A DNA stretch of 6,607 bases from Sulfurimonas sp. (GCA_026987995.1 JALSMC010000299.1:1-6607), one strand, 5' to 3'; shown: positions 1-6,060, numbered from the stretch's first letter. A program made the numbers and translations. Notes: generated from the sequence alone by a model not told the origin.

Positions 1-670
1 TACTCGTGTTATGATGGGTGAAAAACTTGTTGATGCTCTGTCTTACTACGATAAATATGACATTGTTGAAGTTGCAAATGGTCTTCGTCGTCCAAAACTC
101 AAAGGTCATGTTTCAGTAAAAGAGGCAGTTTTTCCTTTCCATAAACTCTATGGAGCTGACCTTGTTTTAAGCCCTGAGATGAAGTCAACGGGTGAAGTTA
201 TGGGTATCAGTAAAAACTTTGGTGTAAGTTTTGCAAAAGCACAGCTTAGTGCTGGTAATAATATTCCTACTGGTGGAACTTGTTTTCTTTCTTTTGTAGA
301 TACTGACAAGATGCATGCAGCAGAAATTGCTAGTGGTTTAATCAAACATGGTTTTAAACTTGTAGCAACAAAAGGGACACAAGCTATCTTATCAGAAGCT
401 AGTATAGAGTGCGAGTTAGTACTTAAAATCTCTGAAGGCCGTCCAAACATAGAAGATAGTATGAAAAATGATGAAATTGCCATGGCAATAAACACTTCTG
501 ATAATAACACAAGTAAAAAAGATGCTGTAGTTATTCGTCAAGAAGTTCTTCGTCGTAGCATACCTTATTTTACAACATTAAGTGCGGCTCGAGCACTTAT
601 ACTTGCACTAGATGAAATGGGTGATGGTTCATGGACAAAGTCAACAGCACTTCAAGACTTTTTAGTTTAG
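1..670 (+). CDS. carB: Carbamoyl-phosphate synthase large subunit, C-terminal part (5' end outside window)
   Basis: CarB makes carbamoyl phosphate from bicarbonate, ammonia (delivered by CarA) and two ATP, feeding pyrimidine and arginine synthesis in the cytoplasm. The reading frame is open to the left edge, and about 222 C-terminal residues are visible of a family length near 1080. Counting from the ATG at 11, residues 58-82 carry the typical end of the second ATP-grasp half (KSTGEVMGISKNFGVSFAKA). Residues 90-165 are the MGS-like allosteric domain, with a GFKLVATKGT phosphate-binding loop (114-123) and a conserved AINT (159-162), the region that binds UMP or IMP in E. coli. The internal ATGs near the left edge are not the true start. 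The stop is TAG at 668-670. The next gene begins 40 bases before this stop, so the two are probably co-transcribed and coupled. Identification is firm from the domain pattern. Confidence 0.96.
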   Translation, partial: TRVMMGEKLVDALSYYDKYDIVEVANGLRRPKLKGHVSVKEAVFPFHKLYGADLVLSPEMKSTGEVMGISKNFGVSFAKAQLSAGNNIPTGGTCFLSFVDTDKMHAAEIASGLIKHGFKLVATKGTQAILSEASIECELVLKISEGRPNIEDSMKNDEIAMAINTSDNNTSKKDAVVIRQEVLRRSIPYFTTLSAARALILALDEMGDGSWTKSTALQDFLV

Positions 671-1104
671 AAACTAAAGTTCTTCTTATTCAAACCGATA
701 CTACTGTCGGTTTTTTGTCTCAAGATGAGGCAAGACTTCAAGCTATAAAAGAGCGACCCTCAACTAAACCTTTTATCATAGTTTATAAAAGCTTCAAAGC
801 TTTAAAAGAAGCAAAACATAGAGTTCCATCACAACGTAAAAATCAAATTCGTCGTGCTAAAAAAACAACTTTTATAGTAAAAAACAGATCTTTTCGTGTC
901 GCTTGTGATACTCTACACTCTAAACTACTCACAGACATATCTTGGAACTACTCAACATCAGCAAATGAAACTTCAAAACACTTTGACAGAGAGTTTTGTG
1001 AAGAAAAAACTGATATAATAATCGAAGACAAAAACTCCATCTATGAGGGGCAGTCCTCTAAACTCTATAAAATTAACAATATTAAAAAAGTGAGGTTACG
1101 ATGA
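631..1104 (+). CDS. Short Sua5/YciO/YrdC/TsaC-like protein
   Basis: The family makes threonylcarbamoyl-AMP for the t6A modification of tRNA position 37. Seen here: QTDTTVGF at residues 21-28 (family P-T-D-T-x-Y-G-L), K40-E-R...K-P at 40-47 (KxR motif), and STSAN at 108-112 (SxN motif). At 157 residues it is shorter than usual TsaC (about 185-210), and the usual PGPxT stretch is replaced by a basic segment around 73-80 (RRAKKTTF). ATG 631 is the only canonical start: an in-frame TGA at 622-624 closes the frame upstream, and no other ATG/GTG/TTG precedes the QTDTT motif. This gives a 40-base overlap with carB and only a weak ribosome site. The stop overlaps the next start as ATGA. It may be a divergent lineage-specific form; whether it still makes t6A cannot be judged from sequence alone. 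Confidence 0.8.
   Translation: MDKVNSTSRLFSLETKVLLIQTDTTVGFLSQDEARLQAIKERPSTKPFIIVYKSFKALKEAKHRVPSQRKNQIRRAKKTTFIVKNRSFRVACDTLHSKLLTDISWNYSTSANETSKHFDREFCEEKTDIIIEDKNSIYEGQSSKLYKINNIKKVRLR
692..716 (+). terminator. Terminator-like hairpin inside the Sua5-like gene, just after carB
   Basis: AAACCGA (692-698) pairs perfectly with TCGGTTT (707-713) around an 8-base loop, and the 3' arm runs into six T's (711-716 reads TTTTTTG... from 711). It lies 21 bases after the carB stop, where an intrinsic terminator would be expected, yet within codons for QTDTTVGFL of the next gene. It could be a partial terminator or attenuator; the stem is short, so efficiency would be modest. Confidence 0.4.
1011..1019 (+). 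promoter_or_regulatory. Possible extended -10 promoter element (TGATATAAT)
   Basis: TGATATAAT is a perfect TGN-TATAAT extended -10, the main recognised element of housekeeping promoters in Campylobacter and Helicobacter, where a -35 box is often absent. It lies within the Sua5-like coding sequence about 80 bases before the membrane-protein gene and after the terminator-like hairpin at 692-716, so it could give that gene and those downstream their own transcript. The motif also encodes Asp-Ile-Ile in an AT-rich genome, so chance occurrence is quite possible. Confidence 0.25.
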
Positions 1105-1547
1105 GTAAAGCAGTTCAAGCACTACTAAGTGGTATGTTTTTTACATTTATATTAGACTTTTTTCTTTTTTTAGGGATATTTGAGAACTATATAAAAGCTA
1201 AAGAGATTGATGTTTACTACAACATTCTTTTTGCAGACCATCAAAGTATTGTGCTCTTTTTCCTCTTCTCAATTGCACTTGGCTATCTTACACTCTATAA
1301 AGAGACTAAACTCGCCCTTATCGTTATAGGAACTCTTAGTATTCTATCACTTTCAACTCTAATTACTCCAATCGGAAGTGCTTTAGGGGAAACTCTTTTA
1401 ATGAAAAATGATGTTGCTATACATATGAGTAAATACTCTTATAGAGGTGATATACTTTACGATGGTAGAGATACAGTGACTTTTTATGATTATACTTTCA
1501 AAAAAGTATTAAATCTGGATAAAAATAAAATAATAGGTGAATATTAA
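1101..1547 (+). CDS. Small membrane protein of unknown function
   Basis: I do not recognise this 148-residue protein. Three hydrophobic stretches are visible, at about residues 6-28, 48-66 and 70-94. They are followed by a soluble tail of about 50 residues rich in aromatic and charged residues (for example YRGDILYDGRDTVTFYDY at 114-131), which looks beta-strand-like. The first two helices are separated by a short polar loop with IDVYYN and FADHQS. The start is ATG 1101, sharing ATGA with the previous stop and preceded by GAGG at 1092-1095, a good ribosome site. It ends one base before the lipoprotein start. Position between a tRNA-modification-type gene and an envelope lipoprotein suggests an inner-membrane role, but nothing specific can be assigned. 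Confidence 0.82.
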   Translation: MSKAVQALLSGMFFTFILDFFLFLGIFENYIKAKEIDVYYNILFADHQSIVLFFLFSIALGYLTLYKETKLALIVIGTLSILSLSTLITPIGSALGETLLMKNDVAIHMSKYSYRGDILYDGRDTVTFYDYTFKKVLNLDKNKIIGEY

Positions 1548-1548
1548 A

Positions 1549-2103
1549 ATGAACAAATTTACAAACAATGTTTTACTCGGAACTACAGGTGCTCTTATGA
1601 TGAGTGTTTTAACAGGTTGTGAAGCTCCACAAGAAGAGCAAAAAAATCGTTTTCTTGTTATAGAACAGCAGACTAATGGAAAATACATCGTAGTAGAAGA
1701 GATGCCAACAGATGGTCCATCTCGAGCTATCATCCGTGAAAAAGATGCACAGGGAAACACAGTTGAGCGTTTTATGAATGAAGCAGAGATGAAAGCCCTA
1801 GCAGAACAAGAGTACCAAAAAGTACAAAATGGTACGAGTGAGACACTCCGAGAGAACAGTGGTGGTGCAGGTATGGGTCTTGCAGGGACTATCCTCGCAG
1901 TAGCAGCAGGTTCTCTTATGGGAAACATGATAGGAAATGCACTTATGAATAATAAGAATTTTTCTAAAAACAGTGCAAGAACAAACAAAAGTGCATATAG
2001 CCGTTCAGCTGCGGGTAAAGCAAGTAGAAGTGGCAGTAGTAAAAAAAGTTTTTTTGGTTCTAAGAGTTCAAGTTCAAGATCGGGAGGCTTTTTTGGTGGC
2101 TAA
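1549..2103 (+). CDS. UPF0323 family lipoprotein (HP0232/Cj0371-like)
   Basis: Predicted secreted lipoprotein of 184 residues. The N-terminus is a lipoprotein signal peptide ending in VLTGC, with C24 as the lipidated residue. Glu rather than Asp follows the Cys, which by the Lol rule suggests the outer membrane. Residues 30-100 form a small soluble region. Residues 105-134 are a glycine-zipper-like hydrophobic stretch (GGAGMGLAGTILAVAAG and onward). The tail from about 137 is low-complexity Ser/Lys/Arg/Gly and ends GGFFGG. ATG 1549 is chosen over the in-frame GTG at 1537 because AGGTGA at 1535-1540 is well placed for it and it follows the previous stop by one base. As I recall, the family is found in Helicobacter and Campylobacter next to a glutathionylspermidine-synthase-family gene, as here. 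Its biochemical role is not established; a chemotaxis or motility link has been proposed for Cj0371. Confidence 0.88.
   Translation: MNKFTNNVLLGTTGALMMSVLTGCEAPQEEQKNRFLVIEQQTNGKYIVVEEMPTDGPSRAIIREKDAQGNTVERFMNEAEMKALAEQEYQKVQNGTSETLRENSGGAGMGLAGTILAVAAGSLMGNMIGNALMNNKNFSKNSARTNKSAYSRSAAGKASRSGSSKKSFFGSKSSSSRSGGFFGG
2082..2087 (+). promoter_or_regulatory. Strong ribosome binding site GGGAGG deciding the GTG start
   Basis: GGGAGG lies within the last codons of the lipoprotein gene, eight bases before GTG 2096. A TTG at 2093 is the only other nearby in-frame candidate and would have a tighter 5-base spacing. This fixes the start of the glutathionylspermidine-synthase-family gene well downstream of the first in-frame ATG (1973). 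Confidence 0.7.
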
Positions 2104-2908
2104 TATAAACTTATCACCATCTCAAGAGCAAGAGTTATACGATAAAAGTGATGAACTTTATGACATGTATATTGAAGCTGCTGATTACATTATAGAAAAT
2201 GATCTATTCTTTGAAGTTGGAGTTGGATTTAACCTTGCTGAGCTCATTAAAAAATCATGGGAAAATGATGTTCATTGGCATATTTATGGTGCATTTGAGT
2301 TTTATAGTGACACATTAGCCCTGCATAAATTTAATGCAGATACACCAAGTTTTCTTTCTCAAGCAGCTGATGAATCAGGAAACGAGATAAAAGAGAAAAT
2401 AAGAGATAACTTTAAAAGACTTATCACACTAGATGATTCACTAGAATTATTTCAAGAGAGATATGATGGATGGAGTATACTTTTTAGTGCCCCTAGAGAT
2501 GATGCACAAAAGATAGAAAACTCTAAACTACTACAAACCCTAGCCCAAGAGGCAGGTTTTGAGACTGGATTTGCTTACCTAGATGAAGTTGTTTTTAGTG
2601 AAGATGGTATTTTTGATAGCGAAGAAAACCAATACGAGTACTGGTTTAAAAACTATTCTTGGAATGAGATGGCAAGTCAAGAACCAGAACTGCTAACAAC
2701 ACTCACAAGTCTCATCAAAGAGCAAAAGGTCATCATCTTAAACCCTGCATATACAGCTCTTTTTGAATCAGATGGTATTGTAGATGTTCTAAGAAAGCTC
2801 TATCCTGACACTCCCTACCTACAAAAGCAAAAAAAAAGTAACACACTTGTAAATATCTTTTTTGCCTATGAAGCTTGTGGACTTAGTTATGTGAGTGAAG
2901 TTGTGTAA
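2096..2908 (+). CDS. Shortened glutathionylspermidine-synthase-family protein (GSP_synth, YgiC-like), probably inactive
   Basis: The family comprises ATP-grasp C-N ligases of about 385 residues; this one has 270. Recognisable blocks are ELYDMYIEAADYIIENDLFFE (20-40), IKKSWENDVHWHIYG (51-65), FNADTP (79-84), RDNFKRLITL (103-112), EAGFETGFAYLDEV (152-165), NPAYTALF (216-223) and FFAYEACGL (255-263). Compared with the family as I remember it, about 30-40 N-terminal residues, roughly 20 after the FNADTP block, and the whole REGAN-type glycine-rich segment between YPDTPYL and FFAYEACG are missing. Expected R-x-D-F reads A66-F-E-F, E-F-N-A-D reads K78-F-N-A-D, and a nucleotide-binding Lys appears as D226. 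GTG 2096 is chosen because GGGAGG lies at 2082-2087, eight bases upstream; the frame is open further upstream only in low-complexity lipoprotein sequence. It overlaps the lipoprotein gene by 8 bases. A non-catalytic partner or a decaying gene are both possible. Confidence 0.85.
   Translation: MANINLSPSQEQELYDKSDELYDMYIEAADYIIENDLFFEVGVGFNLAELIKKSWENDVHWHIYGAFEFYSDTLALHKFNADTPSFLSQAADESGNEIKEKIRDNFKRLITLDDSLELFQERYDGWSILFSAPRDDAQKIENSKLLQTLAQEAGFETGFAYLDEVVFSEDGIFDSEENQYEYWFKNYSWNEMASQEPELLTTLTSLIKEQKVIILNPAYTALFESDGIVDVLRKLYPDTPYLQKQKKSNTLVNIFFAYEACGLSYVSEVV
2829..2837 (+). repeat. A9 homopolymer tract at the internal-deletion site of the GSP_synth gene
   Basis: Nine consecutive A's fall in the Q-K-K-S codons, where the ATP-grasp segment is absent. 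Loss of one A brings a TAA after four more codons, and gain of one gives an immediate TAA; either removes the C-terminal FFAYEACGL block. Confidence 0.6.
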
Positions 2909-2916
2909 GCCTCCCC

Positions 2917-4668
2917 TTAATTCAACTGATGATTAAATTCAGGTACTATCTCTTTTAATATTTGTAGTTGATTATCACAAGTGAGTAGCTCTTTTATGTC
3001 ATCATTTAACTTTTTTAAGTCATAAGGTGTTGGTTTTGCTACTGTTATGGACTCATACTCAGTTGAAGTGTCACTATCGTCAATAAGTAACTCTTCATAA
3101 AGTTTTTCCCCTGGTCTTAGTCCTGAAAAAATTATTTTTATATCTTTTTTAGCGCTTAAGTCTATCATCTTTTGTGCTAAGTCAACTATTTTAATAGGCT
3201 CGCCCATATCAAGGATAAATATCTCACCACCACTTCCTATGGCACCGGCTTGAAGCACAAGTTCACATGCCTCGGGAATAAGCATAAAGTAGCGGGTGAT
3301 ATCAGGGTGTGTAACAGTTATGTTTTTTCCAGCCGTGATTTGAGCTTTAAACTTTGGTATCACACTTCCACTTGAGCCAAGCACATTTCCAAAACGCACC
3401 GCTACTATATCTGTTCCTTGTCCATTTGAGTTTTGTGCATACAACTCACAGATGCGTTTTGTAGTACCCATCACATTTGTTGGTCGGACTGCCTTATCTG
3501 TTGAGATCATTACAAATTTTTCTACATTGTGCTCTATTGAAGTATCTATAATATTTTTTGTCCCTAAAATATTATTTCTAATCGCTTCACTAATGTTTGC
3601 TTCAACTAGTGGTACATGCTTGTATGCAGCTGCATGAATGACGATATCAGGTTTATGTAGTGCAAAGGTAGCACTTAAGTCACTTTTATTTACTACACTT
3701 TGCATAACAGGTACTGTCTCTATACCTTTTATCTCCTCTTCAATAGCATAGAGGTTATACTCACTACTATCTAGTAGTATCAGTTTCTTAGCACCAAACT
3801 GCTCACACTGTCGGCATATCTCACTCCCAATACTTCCACCAGCTCCACTAACTAAAACAACTCTGTCTTTGATAAATGTAGCAATTTTTTGTGTATCTAA
3901 ATCTTTTGGATGGCGAGCAAGCAGATTTTCAACAGAAACATCCTTTATAGATGCTCCATAGTCTCCATAATCAGCTGCTATTTTTATACTTTTTATACCA
4001 ATGTCACTCAGCCTTTCATGTAGTGATGTAAGATCCATAGACTCATCTACAATAGCAATTTCAGCTTGAATATCCATAGATAAAAACTTATCTAAACTAT
4101 AAACTTCAATACTATTTACCTTGATATTTTGATATCCATCGTTGATAATTGCAACTGGATAGTAGCCACTATCTTTATGGTTAATCGTTCGTAAGATTCT
4201 ATTTGCCTTATCTAAGCCAGCCAATATCACTGTGTCTTTCCCTTTTACATCCATCTTAAAACTTTCTAAGTAGAACCTTTTTGATATGCGCAGTGCAAGT
4301 AGTAAAAAAAGTGAGATAAAAAACTCTATGGGAATAACAGAACGAGGAATGATAAAGTTAAAAAAATGTCCTATATAAGCGGTACAGACAAGTACTACAG
4401 TTGAAAATATAGTAACATACACAAGTCTTGTTGTATCTTTAAAGCCAAAATGTCTCCAAGAAATACTGTAAATACGAAAGTAGTAAAATAGGAAGATACG
4501 AACCAAGAGTAAAACTCCTACAGTTATGTATATGGAGTGGTTGTAAGTATCAGGAATCTTAAAATCAAAACGTAGTAAAAATGCGATATAAGTTGATATG
4601 AGTATAATAAACATATCAAAGAGTATAAAAAAGAGTTTTCTCTTTAACGGGGATGCATGAAGGGTCAC
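2917..4668 (-). CDS. Membrane-anchored nucleotide-sugar 4,6-dehydratase, WbpM/PglF/CapD/WreV type
   Basis: Predicted to convert UDP-GlcNAc to UDP-4-keto-6-deoxy-GlcNAc, an early step for QuiNAc, FucNAc or bacillosamine. The 583 residues match the full-length family. Four membrane helices lie at about 12-32, 46-66, 81-101 and 109-127, followed by a first Rossmann-like domain (about 143-240) and the catalytic extended-SDR domain from about 265. Seen motifs: GAGGSIG (275-281, NAD binding), HAAAYKHVP (345-353), STDKAVRPTNVMGTTKR (389-405) and SGLRPGEK (515-522). The usual SDR tyrosine is replaced by M400, with K404 four residues on and T390-D391-K392 upstream. This is the arrangement known for PglF (T395/D396/K397, M405, K409), so it is family-normal. 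GTG 4668 starts on the last base of the transferase stop, with AAAGGA five bases upstream. It is the last gene of the minus-strand run and ends 8 bases from the opposing gene. Confidence 0.93.
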   Translation of the reverse strand: MTLHASPLKRKLFFILFDMFIILISTYIAFLLRFDFKIPDTYNHSIYITVGVLLLVRIFLFYYFRIYSISWRHFGFKDTTRLVYVTIFSTVVLVCTAYIGHFFNFIIPRSVIPIEFFISLFLLLALRISKRFYLESFKMDVKGKDTVILAGLDKANRILRTINHKDSGYYPVAIINDGYQNIKVNSIEVYSLDKFLSMDIQAEIAIVDESMDLTSLHERLSDIGIKSIKIAADYGDYGASIKDVSVENLLARHPKDLDTQKIATFIKDRVVLVSGAGGSIGSEICRQCEQFGAKKLILLDSSEYNLYAIEEEIKGIETVPVMQSVVNKSDLSATFALHKPDIVIHAAAYKHVPLVEANISEAIRNNILGTKNIIDTSIEHNVEKFVMISTDKAVRPTNVMGTTKRICELYAQNSNGQGTDIVAVRFGNVLGSSGSVIPKFKAQITAGKNITVTHPDITRYFMLIPEACELVLQAGAIGSGGEIFILDMGEPIKIVDLAQKMIDLSAKKDIKIIFSGLRPGEKLYEELLIDDSDTSTEYESITVAKPTPYDLKKLNDDIKELLTCDNQLQILKEIVPEFNHQLN

Positions 4669-5627
4669 TAAAATCCTTTGAGTTTATCTATAAGTTTTGT
4701 AATAGAGTATAATACTATAAGGCTGATTAAAAATGCCATAAAAATATTAGCAGAAAAATAAACTACTAAAAATAAAAAAATATTTACGAGCATAGCATAC
4801 ACAACAACTTTTGTGTGAGAATAGCCACTTTGAGTAAGTCTTTGGTAGGCATGTTTTTTGTGTGCAACTGATAGTTTTTCTCTATTGTTTGCACGTCTAA
4901 GTAATGTAAAAGTAGCATCAAATAAAAAGAGTCCAAAAAGTACTATCCATATCCAAAAGTTATCTGTGTTTTGATTTGTGTAGTAGAGTGTAAAGATGGC
5001 TACATTGTAACCAAGGAGTGTACTACCAACATCCCCCATAAAGATTTTTGCATTTCCGAAGTTCCAGTATAAGAACCCTAAAGTTGCCACCCCTAAAACT
5101 AAAAAATGCTCCCCTCTAAACAGTAGAAATCCTGCGAGTGATAAAAAAAGTATTTCACTCCCTGCATATCCATTTATACCATCTAAAAAGTTATAAAGAT
5201 TAATAAACCAAATGATTAAAAAGAAAGAAAACATAGCTGTGAAGAGCTGATTGTCAATACTAAAAAAGTAAAAATCCAACTCTGTAATGCCACCTAGAAA
5301 ATAGATTCCCAAACAAGCAACTAATGCTTGAACACCCAAACGCAGCTTCGCTGAGAGTTCGAAAAGGTCATCAAAATAACTAACAACAGAGATGACAATA
5401 CCCACAATAAGAGCAAAAAACAGTGAACTATCAATAGCAGCAGTAAAATAAAGATAAAAAAGCCCTATAAACCATGTAACAGCGATAGCAATACCCCCAC
5501 CATGCGGAGTAGGCACACTATGAGAACTTCTATCAGTCACCTCTGCTACGAGGGATTTTTTTATGGCATAGTTTTTTATGAAATATGTGAGAGAGAAGGA
5601 GAGTAGTAGCAAGAGTATATATGTCAT
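4668..5627 (-). CDS. Polyprenyl-phosphate sugar-1-phosphate transferase, WbpL/WecA/WreU (MraY superfamily)
   Basis: Integral membrane enzyme expected to transfer a HexNAc-1-phosphate (QuiNAc, FucNAc or GlcNAc) from UDP to undecaprenyl phosphate, starting glycan assembly on the cytoplasmic face. At 319 residues it has about ten hydrophobic helices. Signature motifs: DRSSHSVPTPHGGG (32-45), the metal-binding D86-D87 in VSYFDDLFE, NLYNFLDGINGYAG (143-156), GNAKIFMGDVGS (191-202), and a C-terminal cytoplasmic loop RRANNREKLSVAHKKHAYQR (244-263) with H256 and H259. ATG 5627 shares ATGA with the stop of the toxin remnant upstream, and AGGA lies nine bases before it, so translation is probably coupled. 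It joins directly to the dehydratase gene. Sugar specificity cannot be read from motifs; the dehydratase and reductase neighbours favour QuiNAc or FucNAc, as for WbpL and WreU. Confidence 0.92.
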   Translation of the reverse strand: MTYILLLLLSFSLTYFIKNYAIKKSLVAEVTDRSSHSVPTPHGGGIAIAVTWFIGLFYLYFTAAIDSSLFFALIVGIVISVVSYFDDLFELSAKLRLGVQALVACLGIYFLGGITELDFYFFSIDNQLFTAMFSFFLIIWFINLYNFLDGINGYAGSEILFLSLAGFLLFRGEHFLVLGVATLGFLYWNFGNAKIFMGDVGSTLLGYNVAIFTLYYTNQNTDNFWIWIVLFGLFLFDATFTLLRRANNREKLSVAHKKHAYQRLTQSGYSHTKVVVYAMLVNIFLFLVVYFSANIFMAFLISLIVLYSITKLIDKLKGF

Positions 5628-5803
5628 CTACTTCTATCCTCTAAGTCATTATAGACTAAATTATTTTCTCTTTTGCCTACACTCAAAACAAAAACAATAA
5701 TTTCCTCATCTTTTAGTTTGTTAACAAACTGCTTTTTTATAGCACTGTCCAATTTATCCCATTTTTTCAATGCCTTTGGCATATACTCAAGATAATAATT
5801 CAT
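5624..5803 (-). CDS. RelE toxin remnant with internal in-frame deletion
   Basis: RelE toxins cut mRNA in the ribosomal A site. This 59-residue ORF aligns end to end with E. coli RelE (95 residues), from memory, except for one gap. Its first 31 residues (MNYYLEYMPKALKKWDKL and onward, to NKLK) match 1-31, and DEEIIVFVLSVGKRENNLVY matches 68-87. Residues 32-67, including catalytic K52, K54 and R61, are missing: 36 codons, exactly in frame. The equivalents of R81 (in GKRE) and Y87 (in LVY) remain. Toxin activity is very unlikely. ATG 5803 is preferred over TTG 5806 because GTGGAG ends only one base before the TTG but four before the ATG. It overlaps the antitoxin gene by 17 bases, and its TGA overlaps the transferase start, so it may persist as a coupling peptide. 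Confidence 0.85.
   Translation of the reverse strand: MNYYLEYMPKALKKWDKLDSAIKKQFVNKLKDEEIIVFVLSVGKRENNLVYNDLEDRSR
5715..5730. repeat. Perfect 16-bp palindrome in the toxin remnant
   Basis: AGTTTGTTAACAAACT is its own reverse complement over all 16 bases. It encodes part of QFVNKL in the toxin remnant and ends 4 bases before the inferred deletion junction (5711/5710 in minus-strand order). Confidence 0.85.
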
Positions 5804-6044
5804 CAAGCTCCACTCTTATTGGCTTACTGGTATCTTTTAATGCTTCTTCTACCTCTTGTTTAAGATAATAGTCATCAACTATTTCCATCATTTTCTCATA
5901 TAAAGAACTTGGAACGAGATAGGCACTCGCAACATTATGGTTAAGAATAGCCACTGCCTCATCTCCTGCATCTTTTAAAAGCTGTGTTGGAGATTTCTTT
6001 AGTTCAGTTATACTGGCTGTGTAGTTTGCTAATATTGGTTGCAT
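5787..6044 (-). CDS. Phd/YefM (StbD/RelB-like) antitoxin
   Basis: This type II antitoxin normally binds DNA through its N-terminal Phd/YefM fold and neutralises a RelE/ParE toxin through its C-terminus. At 85 residues it is the usual length and looks intact. The N-terminus MQPILANYTASITELKKSP (1-19) and the block AVAILNHNVASAYLVPSSLYE (30-50) are typical of the family. Residues 51-85 are an acidic helix-rich tail (QEVEEALKDTSKPIRVELDE) of the toxin-wrapping kind. ATG 6044 is preceded by AAAGGA six bases upstream and a perfect consensus promoter just beyond. The toxin start lies inside its 3' end, the standard antitoxin-first layout. Since the toxin is internally deleted, the antitoxin may now serve as a repressor without a target toxin, or act against another RelE elsewhere in the genome; that is inference. 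Confidence 0.9.
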   Translation of the reverse strand: MQPILANYTASITELKKSPTQLLKDAGDEAVAILNHNVASAYLVPSSLYEKMMEIVDDYYLKQEVEEALKDTSKPIRVELDELLS

Positions 6045-6060
6045 TTTACATCCTTTATAA

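Noticed and set aside
148..510. Long reverse-strand open frame across carB
   Set aside because: It is antisense to a well-conserved protein, and its translation has no recognisable domain.
983..1019. TTGACA (983-988) paired with TATAAT (1014-1019) as a full promoter
   Set aside because: The spacer is 25 bases, too long for sigma-70; only the extended -10 on its own is kept as a weak candidate.
1492..1509. ATACTTT-CAAA-AAAGTAT hairpin at the end of the membrane-protein gene
   Set aside because: The stem is AT-only apart from one C-G pair, and no T-run follows, so it is not a credible terminator.
1537..1548. GTG 1537 as the lipoprotein start
   Set aside because: It lies within the AGGTGA ribosome site that fits ATG 1549, and would overlap the previous gene while adding residues before a normal signal peptide.
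1509..1988. Long reverse-strand open frame across the lipoprotein gene
   Set aside because: It mirrors the lipoprotein's codons; the sense strand has a clear lipobox, ribosome site and family match.
1973..2095. Starting the GSP_synth gene at ATG 1973
   Set aside because: The extra residues are a frame-shifted reading of the lipoprotein's Ser/Lys-rich tail with no family similarity; GTG 2096 has a strong GGGAGG at good spacing.
3452..3637. Short plus-strand open frame inside the dehydratase gene
   Set aside because: It is antisense to the conserved catalytic domain, with no ribosome site or similarity.
2917..4668. Loss of the SDR catalytic tyrosine (Met at 400) in the dehydratase as a defect
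   Set aside because: Met at this position is the known state in PglF-type enzymes, which use the Thr-Asp-Lys set instead.
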